Source: Azospirillaceae bacterium (GTDB lineage Bacteria; Pseudomonadota; Alphaproteobacteria; Azospirillales; Azospirillaceae). Taken from it: DNA of 64,000 bases. Below, piece after piece: positions 17,251 to 26,588 of the stretch. The first letter of the stretch is position 1. Each line of letters starts with the position of its first letter. The DNA is taken from NCBI GenBank assembly GCA_035645145.1, contig DASQNC010000044.1, positions 62,001 through 126,000 on the forward strand, in the 5' to 3' direction. A program made the translations under genes and the position numbers. The notes beneath the pieces were generated by a model. That model ran no database searches. It saw only the letters and a list, made by a program, of their open reading frames with translations, and was not told the origin of the DNA.

Positions 17251-18099
17251 CTACCGCAGGGGCGGCTCCTCCAGGAATTGCCGGACGGCGGCGATCTGGT
17301 CGGGCACGTTCAACGCCGGGGCGTGGCCGCAGCCGGGCACCTCGATCAACTCCGCCCGCGTGTTTTCCTGCAACATGCGCTCGGCGATGTCGGGCAGCAG
17401 CAGGTCGCTGTCCACCCCGCGCAGCACCAGCGTCTTGCAGTCGACCGCATGCCAAGCGTCCCAGAACCGGGTGTCCTCGGGGAAGTTGATGAGCTGGCGC
17501 ACGATGCGCGGGTCGTAGTGGGGCGTAAGACGGCCATCGGGCAGCCGCCGGGCCGAGGTGACGGTCAGCCGCTTCCACTGGGTGTCGGGCAGGTAGCCGT
17601 AGGGCCGGTAGACCGCCCGGAAGAAGGCCTCCAGCTCCGCCATGGTGTCGAGGACCGGCGGCGACGCGGCATAGGACAGGATCCGCTCGATGGCCGCCTG
17701 CGGCACCTCCGGCCCGATGTCGTTGACCACCAGGTGGGTGATCCGGCCCTTGAACCGGCCGCCGGCCAGCCGGATGCCAAGGGCGCCGCCCATGGACGTG
17801 CCGACCCACATCATGGCGTTGACGCCGAAGGTGGCGCACATCGCCTCGGCGATGTCGGCGTAGGTGTCGTAGCGGTACGCCTGCTCGTCGGCCGCCCACG
17901 ACGACAGGCCGCGGCCGATGGTGTCGGGCACCAGCAGGCGCCAGGTGCGCGACAGGTCACGGGCCAAGGGCTCGAAGTCCGCCCCGGTCCGGGCCAACCC
18001 GTGCCAGAGCACGACGGTCTCCAGATTGCCGGCCCCCCACTCGGCAACGTGGATCTCGTGCCCGCCGGCCTTGATGAAGTGGGTCAGCGGTTCGGTCAT
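17251..18099 (-). CDS. Alpha/beta hydrolase at the end of the liv-type operon
   Basis: The 282-residue alpha/beta-hydrolase has the nucleophile elbow GTSMGG (Ser), the oxyanion strand VVLWHGLARTG and a C-terminal GCGHAP His. The acid residue is probably in RGVDSDLL. It is cytoplasmic and hydrolyses an ester, amide or lactone that cannot be named from sequence. Its ATG overlaps the stop of the upstream permease gene by four bases, so it is made with the transporter and probably acts on the imported compound or a derivative. The sequence resembles the 3-oxoadipate enol-lactonase/epoxide-hydrolase-like group. Confidence 0.85.
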   Translation of the reverse strand: MTEPLTHFIKAGGHEIHVAEWGAGNLETVVLWHGLARTGADFEPLARDLSRTWRLLVPDTIGRGLSSWAADEQAYRYDTYADIAEAMCATFGVNAMMWVGTSMGGALGIRLAGGRFKGRITHLVVNDIGPEVPQAAIERILSYAASPPVLDTMAELEAFFRAVYRPYGYLPDTQWKRLTVTSARRLPDGRLTPHYDPRIVRQLINFPEDTRFWDAWHAVDCKTLVLRGVDSDLLLPDIAERMLQENTRAELIEVPGCGHAPALNVPDQIAAVRQFLEEPPLR

Positions 18100-19163
18100 G
18101 CGGCCCTCCCCTGGCGTAGACGCCCAACGATCCCCGTCGGAAAGAAGTAGACGGACAGGATGAACAGGATCCCGAGCCACAGCAGCCAGCGTTCGGGGTT
18201 GAACAGCTCCGGCACGACGGGCACGGCCTGCAGCGCGCCCTGCACACCGCCCATCAGCGGTTGCAGGTAGGATTGGGCCAGGATGAAGACGACCGCCCCC
18301 AGGACCGCGCCGTACATCGTTCCCATGCCGCCGATCACCACCATCAACAGGATGTTGATCATGATGGACGAGGCCAGGGTGTTGGCCGGGCCGACATAGG
18401 CGGTGGATATCGCCAGCAGCGCCCCGGCCAGGGCCGCGAACTTGGCGGCTGCGACGTTCGCGAGGGTGCGGTAGACCACGGTGCGGAAGCCGATCGCCTC
18501 GGCCCGGAAATCGTTCTCGCGGATGGCCTGGAGCACCCGGCCGAAGGGCGAATTCACGATCCGCAGCAGGACCAGGAAGCCCACCAGCGCCACCGCGAAC
18601 ACCAGGTAATAGGCCAGGGTGCGGCCGGTGATGCGGATGCCGAGGACCGGCTCGTTCCCGAACGGCCGGAAGGCGGGGCCCAGTTCGAACGGCAGGCGGA
18701 AACTCATCCCGTCCTCGCCGCCGGTGATGTGGAAAAGCTGGCTGACCAGGACCTCGAATGCGCTGGCCACCGCCAGCGTCACCATGGCGAAGAAGATCGC
18801 CCGCACCCGCAGGCTGAACAGCCCGACCACCAGCGCCAGGAGCCCGGCCGCCGCGATCCCCGCCACCGCCCCGATGCCGAGCCACACCCAGCTCCCCGGG
18901 TACGCTCTCAGCGCGATGGCAACGCCGTAGGCGCCGAGGCCGAAGAACATCGTGTGCGCGAACGACACGATGCCCGTGTAGCCCAACAGCAGGTCGTAGC
19001 TCGCCACCAGCAGGACGTAGCACAGGATCTGGGTTGCCACCTGATACGGCTTGGCACCCGGGAACAGGAAGGGGGCCGCGGCCAGGCACACGAAGGTTGC
19101 GACCAGCAGCAGCACCAGAAGGCGCGAGCGCGGCGTGTCGCCGGACAGGATCCAGGTCAGCAC
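18096..19163 (-). CDS. livM: Liv-type ABC transporter permease (LivM family)
   Basis: The 355-residue inner-membrane permease has the LivM pattern: about eight to ten hydrophobic segments, YDLLLGYTGIVSFAHTMFFG near the start, the coupling region LQAIRENDFRAEAIGF, and VVIGGMGTMYGAVLGA. It pairs with LivH to form the membrane channel of a branched-chain amino acid/amide-type importer. Translation starts at GTG (19163), ten bases after livH ends, and overlaps the hydrolase start. The substrate is inferred to be a small amide or related nitrogen compound rather than leucine. Confidence 0.9.
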   Translation of the reverse strand: MLTWILSGDTPRSRLLVLLLVATFVCLAAAPFLFPGAKPYQVATQILCYVLLVASYDLLLGYTGIVSFAHTMFFGLGAYGVAIALRAYPGSWVWLGIGAVAGIAAAGLLALVVGLFSLRVRAIFFAMVTLAVASAFEVLVSQLFHITGGEDGMSFRLPFELGPAFRPFGNEPVLGIRITGRTLAYYLVFAVALVGFLVLLRIVNSPFGRVLQAIRENDFRAEAIGFRTVVYRTLANVAAAKFAALAGALLAISTAYVGPANTLASSIMINILLMVVIGGMGTMYGAVLGAVVFILAQSYLQPLMGGVQGALQAVPVVPELFNPERWLLWLGILFILSVYFFPTGIVGRLRQGRAA

Positions 19164-19173
19164 GGCGGTTCCC

Positions 19174-20205
19174 TCACTTCACCTTGACCACGGGGAACAG
19201 CCCCTGGGGTCGCCACAGCAGGACCGCGACCATCAGCAGGATGCTCGAGACCAGCGCCACCCGGGGTGCCAGGTAGCCCGTGTAGTTCATCATCAACCCG
19301 ATCAGCAGCGCCCCGATGAAGCAGCCGCCGATCGAGCCCAGGCCGCCGATGATGACGACGATGAACACCAGGATCATCACGCCGCCGCCGATGTGCGGCG
19401 TGATCACCTCCTGGTACACCGCCCACATCACGCCGCCGAAGCCGGCCAACGCCGACCCGGCGACGAACACCGCGACGAAGAGGAGGCGGATGCGGTAGCC
19501 CAGCGCCTCCACCATCTCGCCGTTCTCGACCCCGGCCCGGATCAGCAGGCCGATGCGCGTCCGGGTGAGCACGAGCACCATGGCGGCGAAAATCACCAGC
19601 CCGATGCCCGCCGCGTAGACGCGGTAGCGCTCGACCGCGAAGTCGCCCAGCGGAATGACCCCTTTGAAGGTGCTGGGCATGGAGAGCGGAAGGGGCAGCG
19701 GGCCCCACACGGCATGGACGATCTGCTCGGCCACGATCAGCCCGCCCATGGTGATCAGGATCTGCTTCAGGTGCGCGCCGTAGACGGGCATGACGATCAC
19801 GCGCTCGAAGAACCAGCCCGCGATGGATGCGACCACCACGGCCGCCGACATGGCCAGCGCCATCGCCGCCCAGTTCAGCCACGCGCTCGGCGCGCCGGTC
19901 CAGCCGGCCAGGGCCAGGAGGACGCTGACGCCGACATAGGCGCCGATGGTGATGAACGCGCCATGGCCGAAGTTCAGGACGTCCATCAGGCCGAAGACCA
20001 ACGTCAGGCCCGAGGCCATGACGAAGATCATCATCCCCATGGCCAGCCCGGCGACCGTCAGGGTCAGCCAAGTGGCCGGATTGCCGATTGCCAGCAGTGC
20101 CGCGAGCACCAGCACGGGAACGATCAGGTAGGGGGCGTTGGCATCCAGCCAATCCCGGGGGCTGGTGCGTCGGGGACGCGGTGGGGCGATGGTTTCGGCC
20201 GTCAT
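19174..20205 (-). CDS. livH: Liv-type ABC transporter permease (LivH family)
   Basis: The 343-residue permease belongs to the LivH family: LVFGLMDVLNFGHGAFITIG, the coupling helix RAGVENGEMVEALGYRI, and VVIIGGLGSIGGCFIGA. A hydrophilic N-terminal extension (AETIAPPRPRRTSPRDW) is longer than in E. coli LivH. It forms half of the membrane channel with LivM. It lies 27 bp after livF, inside the operon driven by the sigma-54 promoter at 23086-23100. Confidence 0.9.
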   Translation of the reverse strand: MTAETIAPPRPRRTSPRDWLDANAPYLIVPVLVLAALLAIGNPATWLTLTVAGLAMGMMIFVMASGLTLVFGLMDVLNFGHGAFITIGAYVGVSVLLALAGWTGAPSAWLNWAAMALAMSAAVVVASIAGWFFERVIVMPVYGAHLKQILITMGGLIVAEQIVHAVWGPLPLPLSMPSTFKGVIPLGDFAVERYRVYAAGIGLVIFAAMVLVLTRTRIGLLIRAGVENGEMVEALGYRIRLLFVAVFVAGSALAGFGGVMWAVYQEVITPHIGGGVMILVFIVVIIGGLGSIGGCFIGALLIGLMMNYTGYLAPRVALVSSILLMVAVLLWRPQGLFPVVKVK

Positions 20206-20232
20206 GGCTTGCCCTTCCTTCCTGGTACCGGC

Positions 20233-20958
20233 CTATTGGTGCTGGTCGAGGCTGAGGCCCAGCAGGCGCTGCTGCAGTGCCCGGTCCTCCGCCAGTTCGG
20301 CCATGGGGCCGCTGTGCACCACCCGACCGTCGTCCATCACGGCGACGGTGTCGCCAAGCATTCGGGCCATCTGGAAATTCTGCTCCACCAGCAGGATCGT
20401 GGTGGACATGGCCTTGAGCTGCTGGAACGCCTCGGTCAGCGCGCCGACGATCGCGGGGGCCAACCCCTTGGACGGCTCGTCCACCAGCAGCAGTTCGCGC
20501 GGCTCGACCACGGCGCGGCTGATGGCCAGCATCTGCTTCTGTCCGCCCGACAGGTTGCCGGCCGGCAGATTCCAGAACTTCCGCATGGCCGGGAACAGGT
20601 CGAAGATCCAGTCGAGCCGCTTCTCGTCCATGGGGCCGTTGCGGGCGGCCAGGACCATGTTCTCCTTCACGGTCAGGCCGGTGAAGATGCCCATGTTCTC
20701 GGGCACATAGGCGATGCCGCGGGTGCTGATCTCGGGCGTGGACAGGGTGTGGATGGCGTCGCCCTTGAAACGGAGGTCGCCCCGGCTGGCCTTCCACAGC
20801 CCCATGATGGTGCGCATGGTGGTGGTCTTGCCGGCCCCGTTCCGACCCAGCAGCATGGTCACACCGCCGCGCGGCACGTCCAGGTCCACGCCTTGCAGGA
20901 TGTGGTAGCGCCCGATGTGGGTGTGGACGCCCGACAGTTGCAGCAGGGGCTCAGACAT
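20233..20958 (-). CDS. livF: Liv-type ABC transporter ATP-binding protein (LivF family)
   Basis: The 241-residue ATPase carries Walker A LGRNGAGKTT, signature LSGGQKQM, Walker B LLLVDEPSKGL, and the switch His shortly after (VEQNF region). Length and the opening SGVHTHIGRYHILQGVDL match LivF. It energises transport from the cytoplasmic face with LivG. Its start overlaps the livG end by eight bases, so the two ATPases are translationally coupled. Confidence 0.92.
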   Translation of the reverse strand: MSEPLLQLSGVHTHIGRYHILQGVDLDVPRGGVTMLLGRNGAGKTTTMRTIMGLWKASRGDLRFKGDAIHTLSTPEISTRGIAYVPENMGIFTGLTVKENMVLAARNGPMDEKRLDWIFDLFPAMRKFWNLPAGNLSGGQKQMLAISRAVVEPRELLLVDEPSKGLAPAIVGALTEAFQQLKAMSTTILLVEQNFQMARMLGDTVAVMDDGRVVHSGPMAELAEDRALQQRLLGLSLDQHQ

Positions 20959-21727
20959 TGGCGCTCGCCCCCATGCCCAGATAGGCCTCCTGCACGATGG
21001 GCGACTGCATGACCGTGGCGGGATCGCCGTCGGCCACCAGATAGCCGTTGTGCAGCACGACGATGCGGTCGGCCAGCGAGCGCACCACGTCCATCTTGTG
21101 CTCCACCAGCAGCACGGTCCGGGTGCGGTCCTGCTTGATGGCGGTGATCAGGTCCAGGATCACCGGCACCTCGTCCACGCTCATGCCGGCCGTCGGCTCG
21201 TCGAACATGAGCACGTCCTTCTCCAGCGCGAGCATGATGGCGACCTCCAGCCGCCGCTGCCCGCCGTGGGACAGGGACGAGGCCGGCTCGTGCGCACGCG
21301 CCAGCAGGCCGACGCGGTCCAGGTAGCGTTCCGCCTCCTCCACGATCGACCGCCGGGTCGCGGCGAGGCCGAACAGGTCGAGCCCGATGCGCGAGCGGCC
21401 CTGGACGGCCAGGCGCACATTCTCGATCACGGTGAGGTTCGGGAACAGGTTGGTGAGTTGGAACGCCCGGCCGATCCCGCGGGCCGTGCGCGCCGCCGGG
21501 CCGAGGGCGGTCACGTCCTGGCCGAACAGGAGGACGGTCCCCGAGGTGGCCTTCAACTGGCCCGAGATCAGGTTGAAATAGGTGGTCTTGCCAGCGCCGT
21601 TCGGCCCCACGATGGCGGTCAGCGTGCCGCGGTGGAATCCGCACGACACGCTGTTGACCGCCACATGCCCGCCGAACCGGATGGTCAGATCCCGCGTCTC
21701 GAGGACGGGTGCGTCGCTTCCGGTCAT
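20951..21727 (-). CDS. livG: Liv-type ABC transporter ATP-binding protein (LivG family)
   Basis: The 258-residue ATPase has Walker A GPNGAGKTTYFN, Walker B LMFDEPTAGM and an ABC signature that reads LSHGGQRRLE instead of LSGGQ. The histidine variant is common in LivG-like urea and amide transporters. The ATG at 21727 (MTGSDAPVLETRDLTIRFGG) is preferred because upstream in-frame residues are low complexity. It lies 96 bp after the binding-protein gene. Confidence 0.92.
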   Translation of the reverse strand: MTGSDAPVLETRDLTIRFGGHVAVNSVSCGFHRGTLTAIVGPNGAGKTTYFNLISGQLKATSGTVLLFGQDVTALGPAARTARGIGRAFQLTNLFPNLTVIENVRLAVQGRSRIGLDLFGLAATRRSIVEEAERYLDRVGLLARAHEPASSLSHGGQRRLEVAIMLALEKDVLMFDEPTAGMSVDEVPVILDLITAIKQDRTRTVLLVEHKMDVVRSLADRIVVLHNGYLVADGDPATVMQSPIVQEAYLGMGASANV

Positions 21728-21823
21728 GGCCTCGTCCGGTTGGTCCGGGTCCGTCGTATGCGTTGCGGGTTGCGTGCGGCGCGGCCGTTCCGGGCGATGC
21801 ACGGGACGGCCGCGCGGTCCGCC

Positions 21824-23032
21824 TTACCGCGGCTTGCCCTGGTTGCGGATCGGGATCTGCATGTCCTCGATCTTCAGCTCCCGGATCAGTTCCGGAATGC
21901 CCCACTCCACGGCCGGATCGACCTTGATGCGGAAGTGGTACATGGACTGCAGCGCCTGGTGGTCCTCGGCGCGGAAGACCATCCGCCCCTTCGGCGTCTG
22001 GAACTCCATGCCGCGCATGGCCGCGATCAGCTTTTCGGTGTCGGTGCTTTGCGCCTTTTCAAGGCCGGTCACGATGGCCATGGCCGCCGAAAAGCCACCC
22101 GCGGTGAAGAAGTCGGGCGGGCTGTTGAAACGCTCGCGGTGGGTCTTCACCAGCCAGTCGTTCACCGGGTTCTTGGGGATTTCATAATAGTAGTAGGCGG
22201 CCCCTTCCAATCCGGGGCTCTCCTTGTAGGCGACCATCGCGGGCAGGATGTTGCCACCCGACGCCAGCTTGATGCCGTGGCGGCCGGGATCAAGCGCCTG
22301 CAGGCGGCCCATGGGCGATTGGCCAGCCCAGTTCACGAACAGGTACTTCTCGCCCTGCACGTTCTTCATGGCGTCCACGATGCGCTGGAACGACGCCGTG
22401 AAGTCGGTGGTGTTCTGCGGCGCGTATTCCTCGTGGATGATCTTGGCACCGGTGTTGGCGAGCGCCTCCTTGAAGGCGGCGACGCCGTCGCGGCCGAAGG
22501 CATAGTCCTGGGCCAGCGTGGCGATGAACACGCCCGGACGGCCGACCGCGACCGCGTTCGAAACCGCGTCCTGCGAACTGTTGCGGGCGGTACGGAAGAT
22601 GTAACGGTTCCAGCGGTCGCCGGTGATGCTGTCGGCCACGGCGGGCTCGACGATCAGGATCTTCTGGAACTCCTCGGCGACCGGCAGCATGGCCAACGCC
22701 GTGCCCGACGAGGTCGGGCCGATGGCGATGTCGGCGTCCTCGTCACCGAACGCCTGGGCAAGCAGGGACTTACCGAGCTCCGGCCGGCCCTGGGTGTCCT
22801 TTTCGATCACCTGGATCGGGCGCCCAAGCACCTTCATGGTGCCCTTGGTCGCGTACTCGAACCCCAGCATCAGGCCCTGCTGGGTCTGCTTGGCGTACGC
22901 CTCCAGCGGACCCGTGCGGTCGTACACGTGGGCGATCTTGATGGGTTGCTGCGCGACGGCGGGCCCGGCGGCAAGCCAGGCCGCGGTCGCCGCGAGGGTA
23001 AGCAGCGTGCGGCGCTTCATGGTCGCTTTCAT
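21824..23032 (-). CDS. ABC transporter substrate-binding protein, Liv/amide type
   Basis: The 402-residue periplasmic binding protein has a signal peptide (MKRRTLLTLAATAAWLAAGP, cleavage after AVA). The mature protein follows the type I periplasmic-binding fold of LivJ/AmiC/UrtA relatives: IKIAHVYDRTGPLEAYAKQT, IGPTSSGTALA, FIATLAQDYAFGRDG. It captures the substrate for the LivGFHM importer. The ATG at 23032 is used; an ATG at 23020 (MKRRT) is nearly as good because neither has ideal Shine-Dalgarno spacing. It is the first gene after a consensus sigma-54 promoter. Ligand class (amide, urea-like or amino acid) is inferred from the acetamidase nearby. Confidence 0.9.
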   Translation of the reverse strand: MKATMKRRTLLTLAATAAWLAAGPAVAQQPIKIAHVYDRTGPLEAYAKQTQQGLMLGFEYATKGTMKVLGRPIQVIEKDTQGRPELGKSLLAQAFGDEDADIAIGPTSSGTALAMLPVAEEFQKILIVEPAVADSITGDRWNRYIFRTARNSSQDAVSNAVAVGRPGVFIATLAQDYAFGRDGVAAFKEALANTGAKIIHEEYAPQNTTDFTASFQRIVDAMKNVQGEKYLFVNWAGQSPMGRLQALDPGRHGIKLASGGNILPAMVAYKESPGLEGAAYYYYEIPKNPVNDWLVKTHRERFNSPPDFFTAGGFSAAMAIVTGLEKAQSTDTEKLIAAMRGMEFQTPKGRMVFRAEDHQALQSMYHFRIKVDPAVEWGIPELIRELKIEDMQIPIRNQGKPR

Positions 23033-23085
23033 CTCCCTGCACATAACCGCCGCATTCCTTACCGGCGGCTTCGCGCGGAAGAGCA

Positions 23086-23100
23086 GCAAAACCCGTGCCA
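23086..23100 (-). promoter_or_regulatory. Sigma-54 (RpoN) promoter of the liv-type operon
   Basis: Read on the minus strand, the site is TGGCACG-GGTT-TTGC, matching the sigma-54 consensus TGGCACG-N4-TTGC at every fixed position. Transcription should begin near 23074, about 42 bases before the first start codon. Three palindromes lie 80-190 bp further upstream and the gene of a sigma-54 activator is adjacent. Confidence 0.88.
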
Positions 23101-23152
23101 CATCCGGGCGCAGGCATTCCAACGCCTTGCGGATCCGGCAGCAGCACCCGAC

Positions 23153-23170
23153 TGTCCGCCCAGCCGGACA
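23153..23170. promoter_or_regulatory. Candidate activator site 1 (TGTCCG-N6-CGGACA)
   Basis: TGTCCGCCCAGCCGGACA has the same six-base arms and spacing as the two sites upstream but a different core. Its centre is about 87 bp upstream of the predicted sigma-54 start. Confidence 0.7.
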
Positions 23171-23222
23171 CGGACCCGCCGCGAGGAAAAATTTTCCTTC
23201 CACTTCAGAGGCTTGGGAAGCG

Positions 23223-23240
23223 TGTCCGGGTTCCCGGACA
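23223..23240. promoter_or_regulatory. Candidate activator site 2 (18-bp palindrome)
   Basis: TGTCCGGGTTCCCGGACA has eight-base inverted arms around TT and is identical to site 3. Its centre is about 157 bp upstream of the predicted sigma-54 start, a normal enhancer distance. Confidence 0.8.
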
Positions 23241-23251
23241 GAATGCCGCCA

Positions 23252-23269
23252 TGTCCGGGTTCCCGGACA
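23252..23269. promoter_or_regulatory. Candidate activator site 3 (18-bp palindrome)
   Basis: This is an exact second copy of TGTCCGGGTTCCCGGACA, 29 bp centre to centre from site 2 and only 10 bp from the stop of the activator gene. Confidence 0.8.
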
Positions 23270-23279
23270 TGGGACAGCC

Positions 23280-24725
<1,446 letters not shown>

Positions 24726-24803
24726 GCCTACCCCCTGTCCCCGCAAGGCTAAGGGAGCGGGCAGGCCGCCCGCAAGCGGCGAGGGGTGCGTACCGACGAA
24801 CGG

Positions 24804-25739
24804 TCAGCCGTGCAGGGCGGCCTTGGGCAGCATCGCGTGCACGCCCTTGTTCTGGTTGACCACCTGCGTGATCCGGAGATCACAGGCCAGACTGCACAGC
24901 ATGTAGGCTTGCGCCGCCGACAGGTTGGACCGGCCGCGGATCAGCGCGATCATGTCGCGCAGGGCGGCCACCATGGCGTTGTCCAGGTCCGGGTCGAAGG
25001 CCATGGTGATGAAGTGGGTGCGCGTCTCCGCCCGCGGCCAGTCCAGGGGCTGGCCCTTGCGGACATGGAATTCGAAGGTGCCGACCAGGCCGGTTTCGAT
25101 GGCCGTCAGGTTCACCTCGCCGTCCCCCTGCACCGCATGGCCGTCCCCGGCGGAGAACAGCGCGCCGGGGACGTGGACCGGCAGGTAAAGCGTGGCCCCC
25201 GGCCCCAGTTCCTTGTTGTCCAGGTTGCCGCCGTGCCGACGGGGGGCGATGGACGTGATTTCACGCCAGGCCGGCGGTGGCGCCACCCCCATGACGCCGA
25301 AAAAAGGCCGCAGCGGCAGGTCGACACCCCAGGGCATGCGCGATGTCATGTTTGCGCGGTCGATGGGGAGATGGACCTGGTGCCATTCGTCGAAGTCGTC
25401 CGGCAGCGCCCCGCCCAGCGGCCGCGATGCGTTGTACCCCCAGTCCCAGGCCAATTGGACGTCCAGGATGCGGACCTCCAGCGTATCGCCCGGCTCCGCC
25501 CCCTCGATCGCGACCGGGCCGGTCAGGATGTGGCCGGGACCGGGCGGCAGCTCGGCATGAATCCGGCGCAATGCCTCCGGCACCTCGAACGGTGGGCCCG
25601 GCATGTTCGCCGGTGTCCCCGAAACGCTGTCGAGTGTGACCTGGTCGCCCGGACGGACGGTCAGGACGGGCTTGTGGCGGGCATCGAAGGTGCCCCAATG
25701 GACCGTTGCCGGTCCGGCCTCGAGCCGATGTGCCACCAT
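24804..25739 (-). CDS. Acetamidase/formamidase family protein
   Basis: The 311-residue protein matches the acetamidase/formamidase family: VLTVRPGDQVTLDSVSG, HILTGPVAIEGAEPGDTLEV, GNLDNKELGPGATLYLPVHV and the metal/active-site region FSAGDGHAVQGDGEVN. Members hydrolyse short amides such as formamide or acetamide to ammonia and the acid. It lies 78 bp before the sigma-54 activator and 16 bp after the DedA gene, all on the same strand. With a Liv-type importer downstream this suggests use of amides as nitrogen source; no TGTCCG palindrome is seen at its own 5' end. Confidence 0.9.
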   Translation of the reverse strand: MVAHRLEAGPATVHWGTFDARHKPVLTVRPGDQVTLDSVSGTPANMPGPPFEVPEALRRIHAELPPGPGHILTGPVAIEGAEPGDTLEVRILDVQLAWDWGYNASRPLGGALPDDFDEWHQVHLPIDRANMTSRMPWGVDLPLRPFFGVMGVAPPPAWREITSIAPRRHGGNLDNKELGPGATLYLPVHVPGALFSAGDGHAVQGDGEVNLTAIETGLVGTFEFHVRKGQPLDWPRAETRTHFITMAFDPDLDNAMVAALRDMIALIRGRSNLSAAQAYMLCSLACDLRITQVVNQNKGVHAMLPKAALHG

Positions 25740-25755
25740 GGGGTTCCGCTCCCGT

Positions 25756-26340
25756 TCAGCCCACCGCGGCCGGAGCCGCCCGGCGCGACAGGAAGCGGGC
25801 GAGCAACAGGCTGCACCCGACCAGCGCCAGGATGCCCAACAGCATGACCTGGACCGACTTGGCGACGCTGCCGAACATCGCCTCCATCGCCTCGCCGAAC
25901 AGATACCCGACCCCGACGAAGGTCCAGGCCCAGACGCCGGCGGCGACGAAGTTCAGGAGAGCGAAACGCGCCCAGCCGATGCCGGTCATGCCCAGCGCGA
26001 ACGAGGCCACGGTGCGGATGCCGTACAGGAACCGGAAGCCCAGGATGAACGGGGTGTGCCAGCGGTGCAGCGCCAGGATCGCGGTCTCCACCCCCGCCTT
26101 CAGCCGCGGCCGCCGCGCCACCAGCCGGAAACCGTATCGCCGACCGATGGCGAAGTAGAGTTGGTCGCCGAGGAAACTGCCGGCCCAGGCGGTCAAGGCC
26201 AGGTAGATGGGGTCGAGGAGGTCCTGCGCGGCGGCGAAGCCGCCCACTAGGATCAGGGTTTCGCCTTCGAAGAACGTGTTTATGAACGCACCCAGGTAGA
26301 CCCAGTCACCGTACTGTTCCAAGAGTGCGTAGACGTCCAT
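25756..26340 (-). CDS. DedA-family membrane protein
   Basis: The 194-residue inner-membrane protein carries the DedA/SNARE-associated signature: an acidic FFEGETLILVGGFAA near the start, GDQLYFAIGRRYG, and FRFLYGIRTVASFALGM. DedA proteins act as proton-dependent lipid carriers, with undecaprenyl-phosphate recycling shown for some. The ATG at 26340 (MDVYALLEQYGDWVY) gives the usual short start. Only 16 bp separate it from the acetamidase gene, so they may be co-transcribed. The 238 bp upstream to the next gene contains a hairpin and a short tandem duplication. Confidence 0.88.
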   Translation of the reverse strand: MDVYALLEQYGDWVYLGAFINTFFEGETLILVGGFAAAQDLLDPIYLALTAWAGSFLGDQLYFAIGRRYGFRLVARRPRLKAGVETAILALHRWHTPFILGFRFLYGIRTVASFALGMTGIGWARFALLNFVAAGVWAWTFVGVGYLFGEAMEAMFGSVAKSVQVMLLGILALVGCSLLLARFLSRRAAPAAVG

Positions 26341-26530
26341 CCCGGCCCCCGCGCATCGCCCCATGTGGTCCCCGGACCGCACGATGCCCGGCCCCGCGGA
26401 TCGCCATTCCGCGATCCGGTGCCGCAGGCGGCAAAGCCGCCGTGCCATCCGATCGACCAATGCCCCGTACATACTGTCGTACGGATGCGGGTCGGATGCT
26501 ATTGAGCCTTGTAGGTAGATGCAGGAACGG

Positions 26531-26561
26531 CGGGCCCGCACGCACGTGGCGGGCGGGCCCG
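26531..26561 (-). terminator. Hairpin downstream of the nitronate-monooxygenase-like gene
   Basis: The 9-bp arms CGGGCCCGC (26531-26539) and GCGGGCCCG (26553-26561) pair around a 13-base loop, beginning 18 bases after the gene's stop. The T-run is weak, so it may stabilise the mRNA end rather than terminate efficiently. Confidence 0.5.
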
Positions 26562-26563
26562 GT

Positions 26564-26588
26564 GGTCAGTCACCCCGGTCAGTCACCC
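26564..26588. repeat. Tandem 13-bp duplication covering a stop codon
   Basis: GGTCAGTCACCCC is followed directly by GGTCAGTCACCC, with G at the final position. On the minus strand each copy contains a TGA; the gene ends at the TGA of the first copy encountered (26579-26581). Confidence 0.85.

Noticed and set aside
14789-17899. A 1036-codon open frame on the minus strand
   Set aside because: It lies antisense to lysK and runs through the terminator palindrome and the small membrane-protein gene in another frame. The Arg/Gly/His-rich translation is typical of a shadow in GC-rich DNA.
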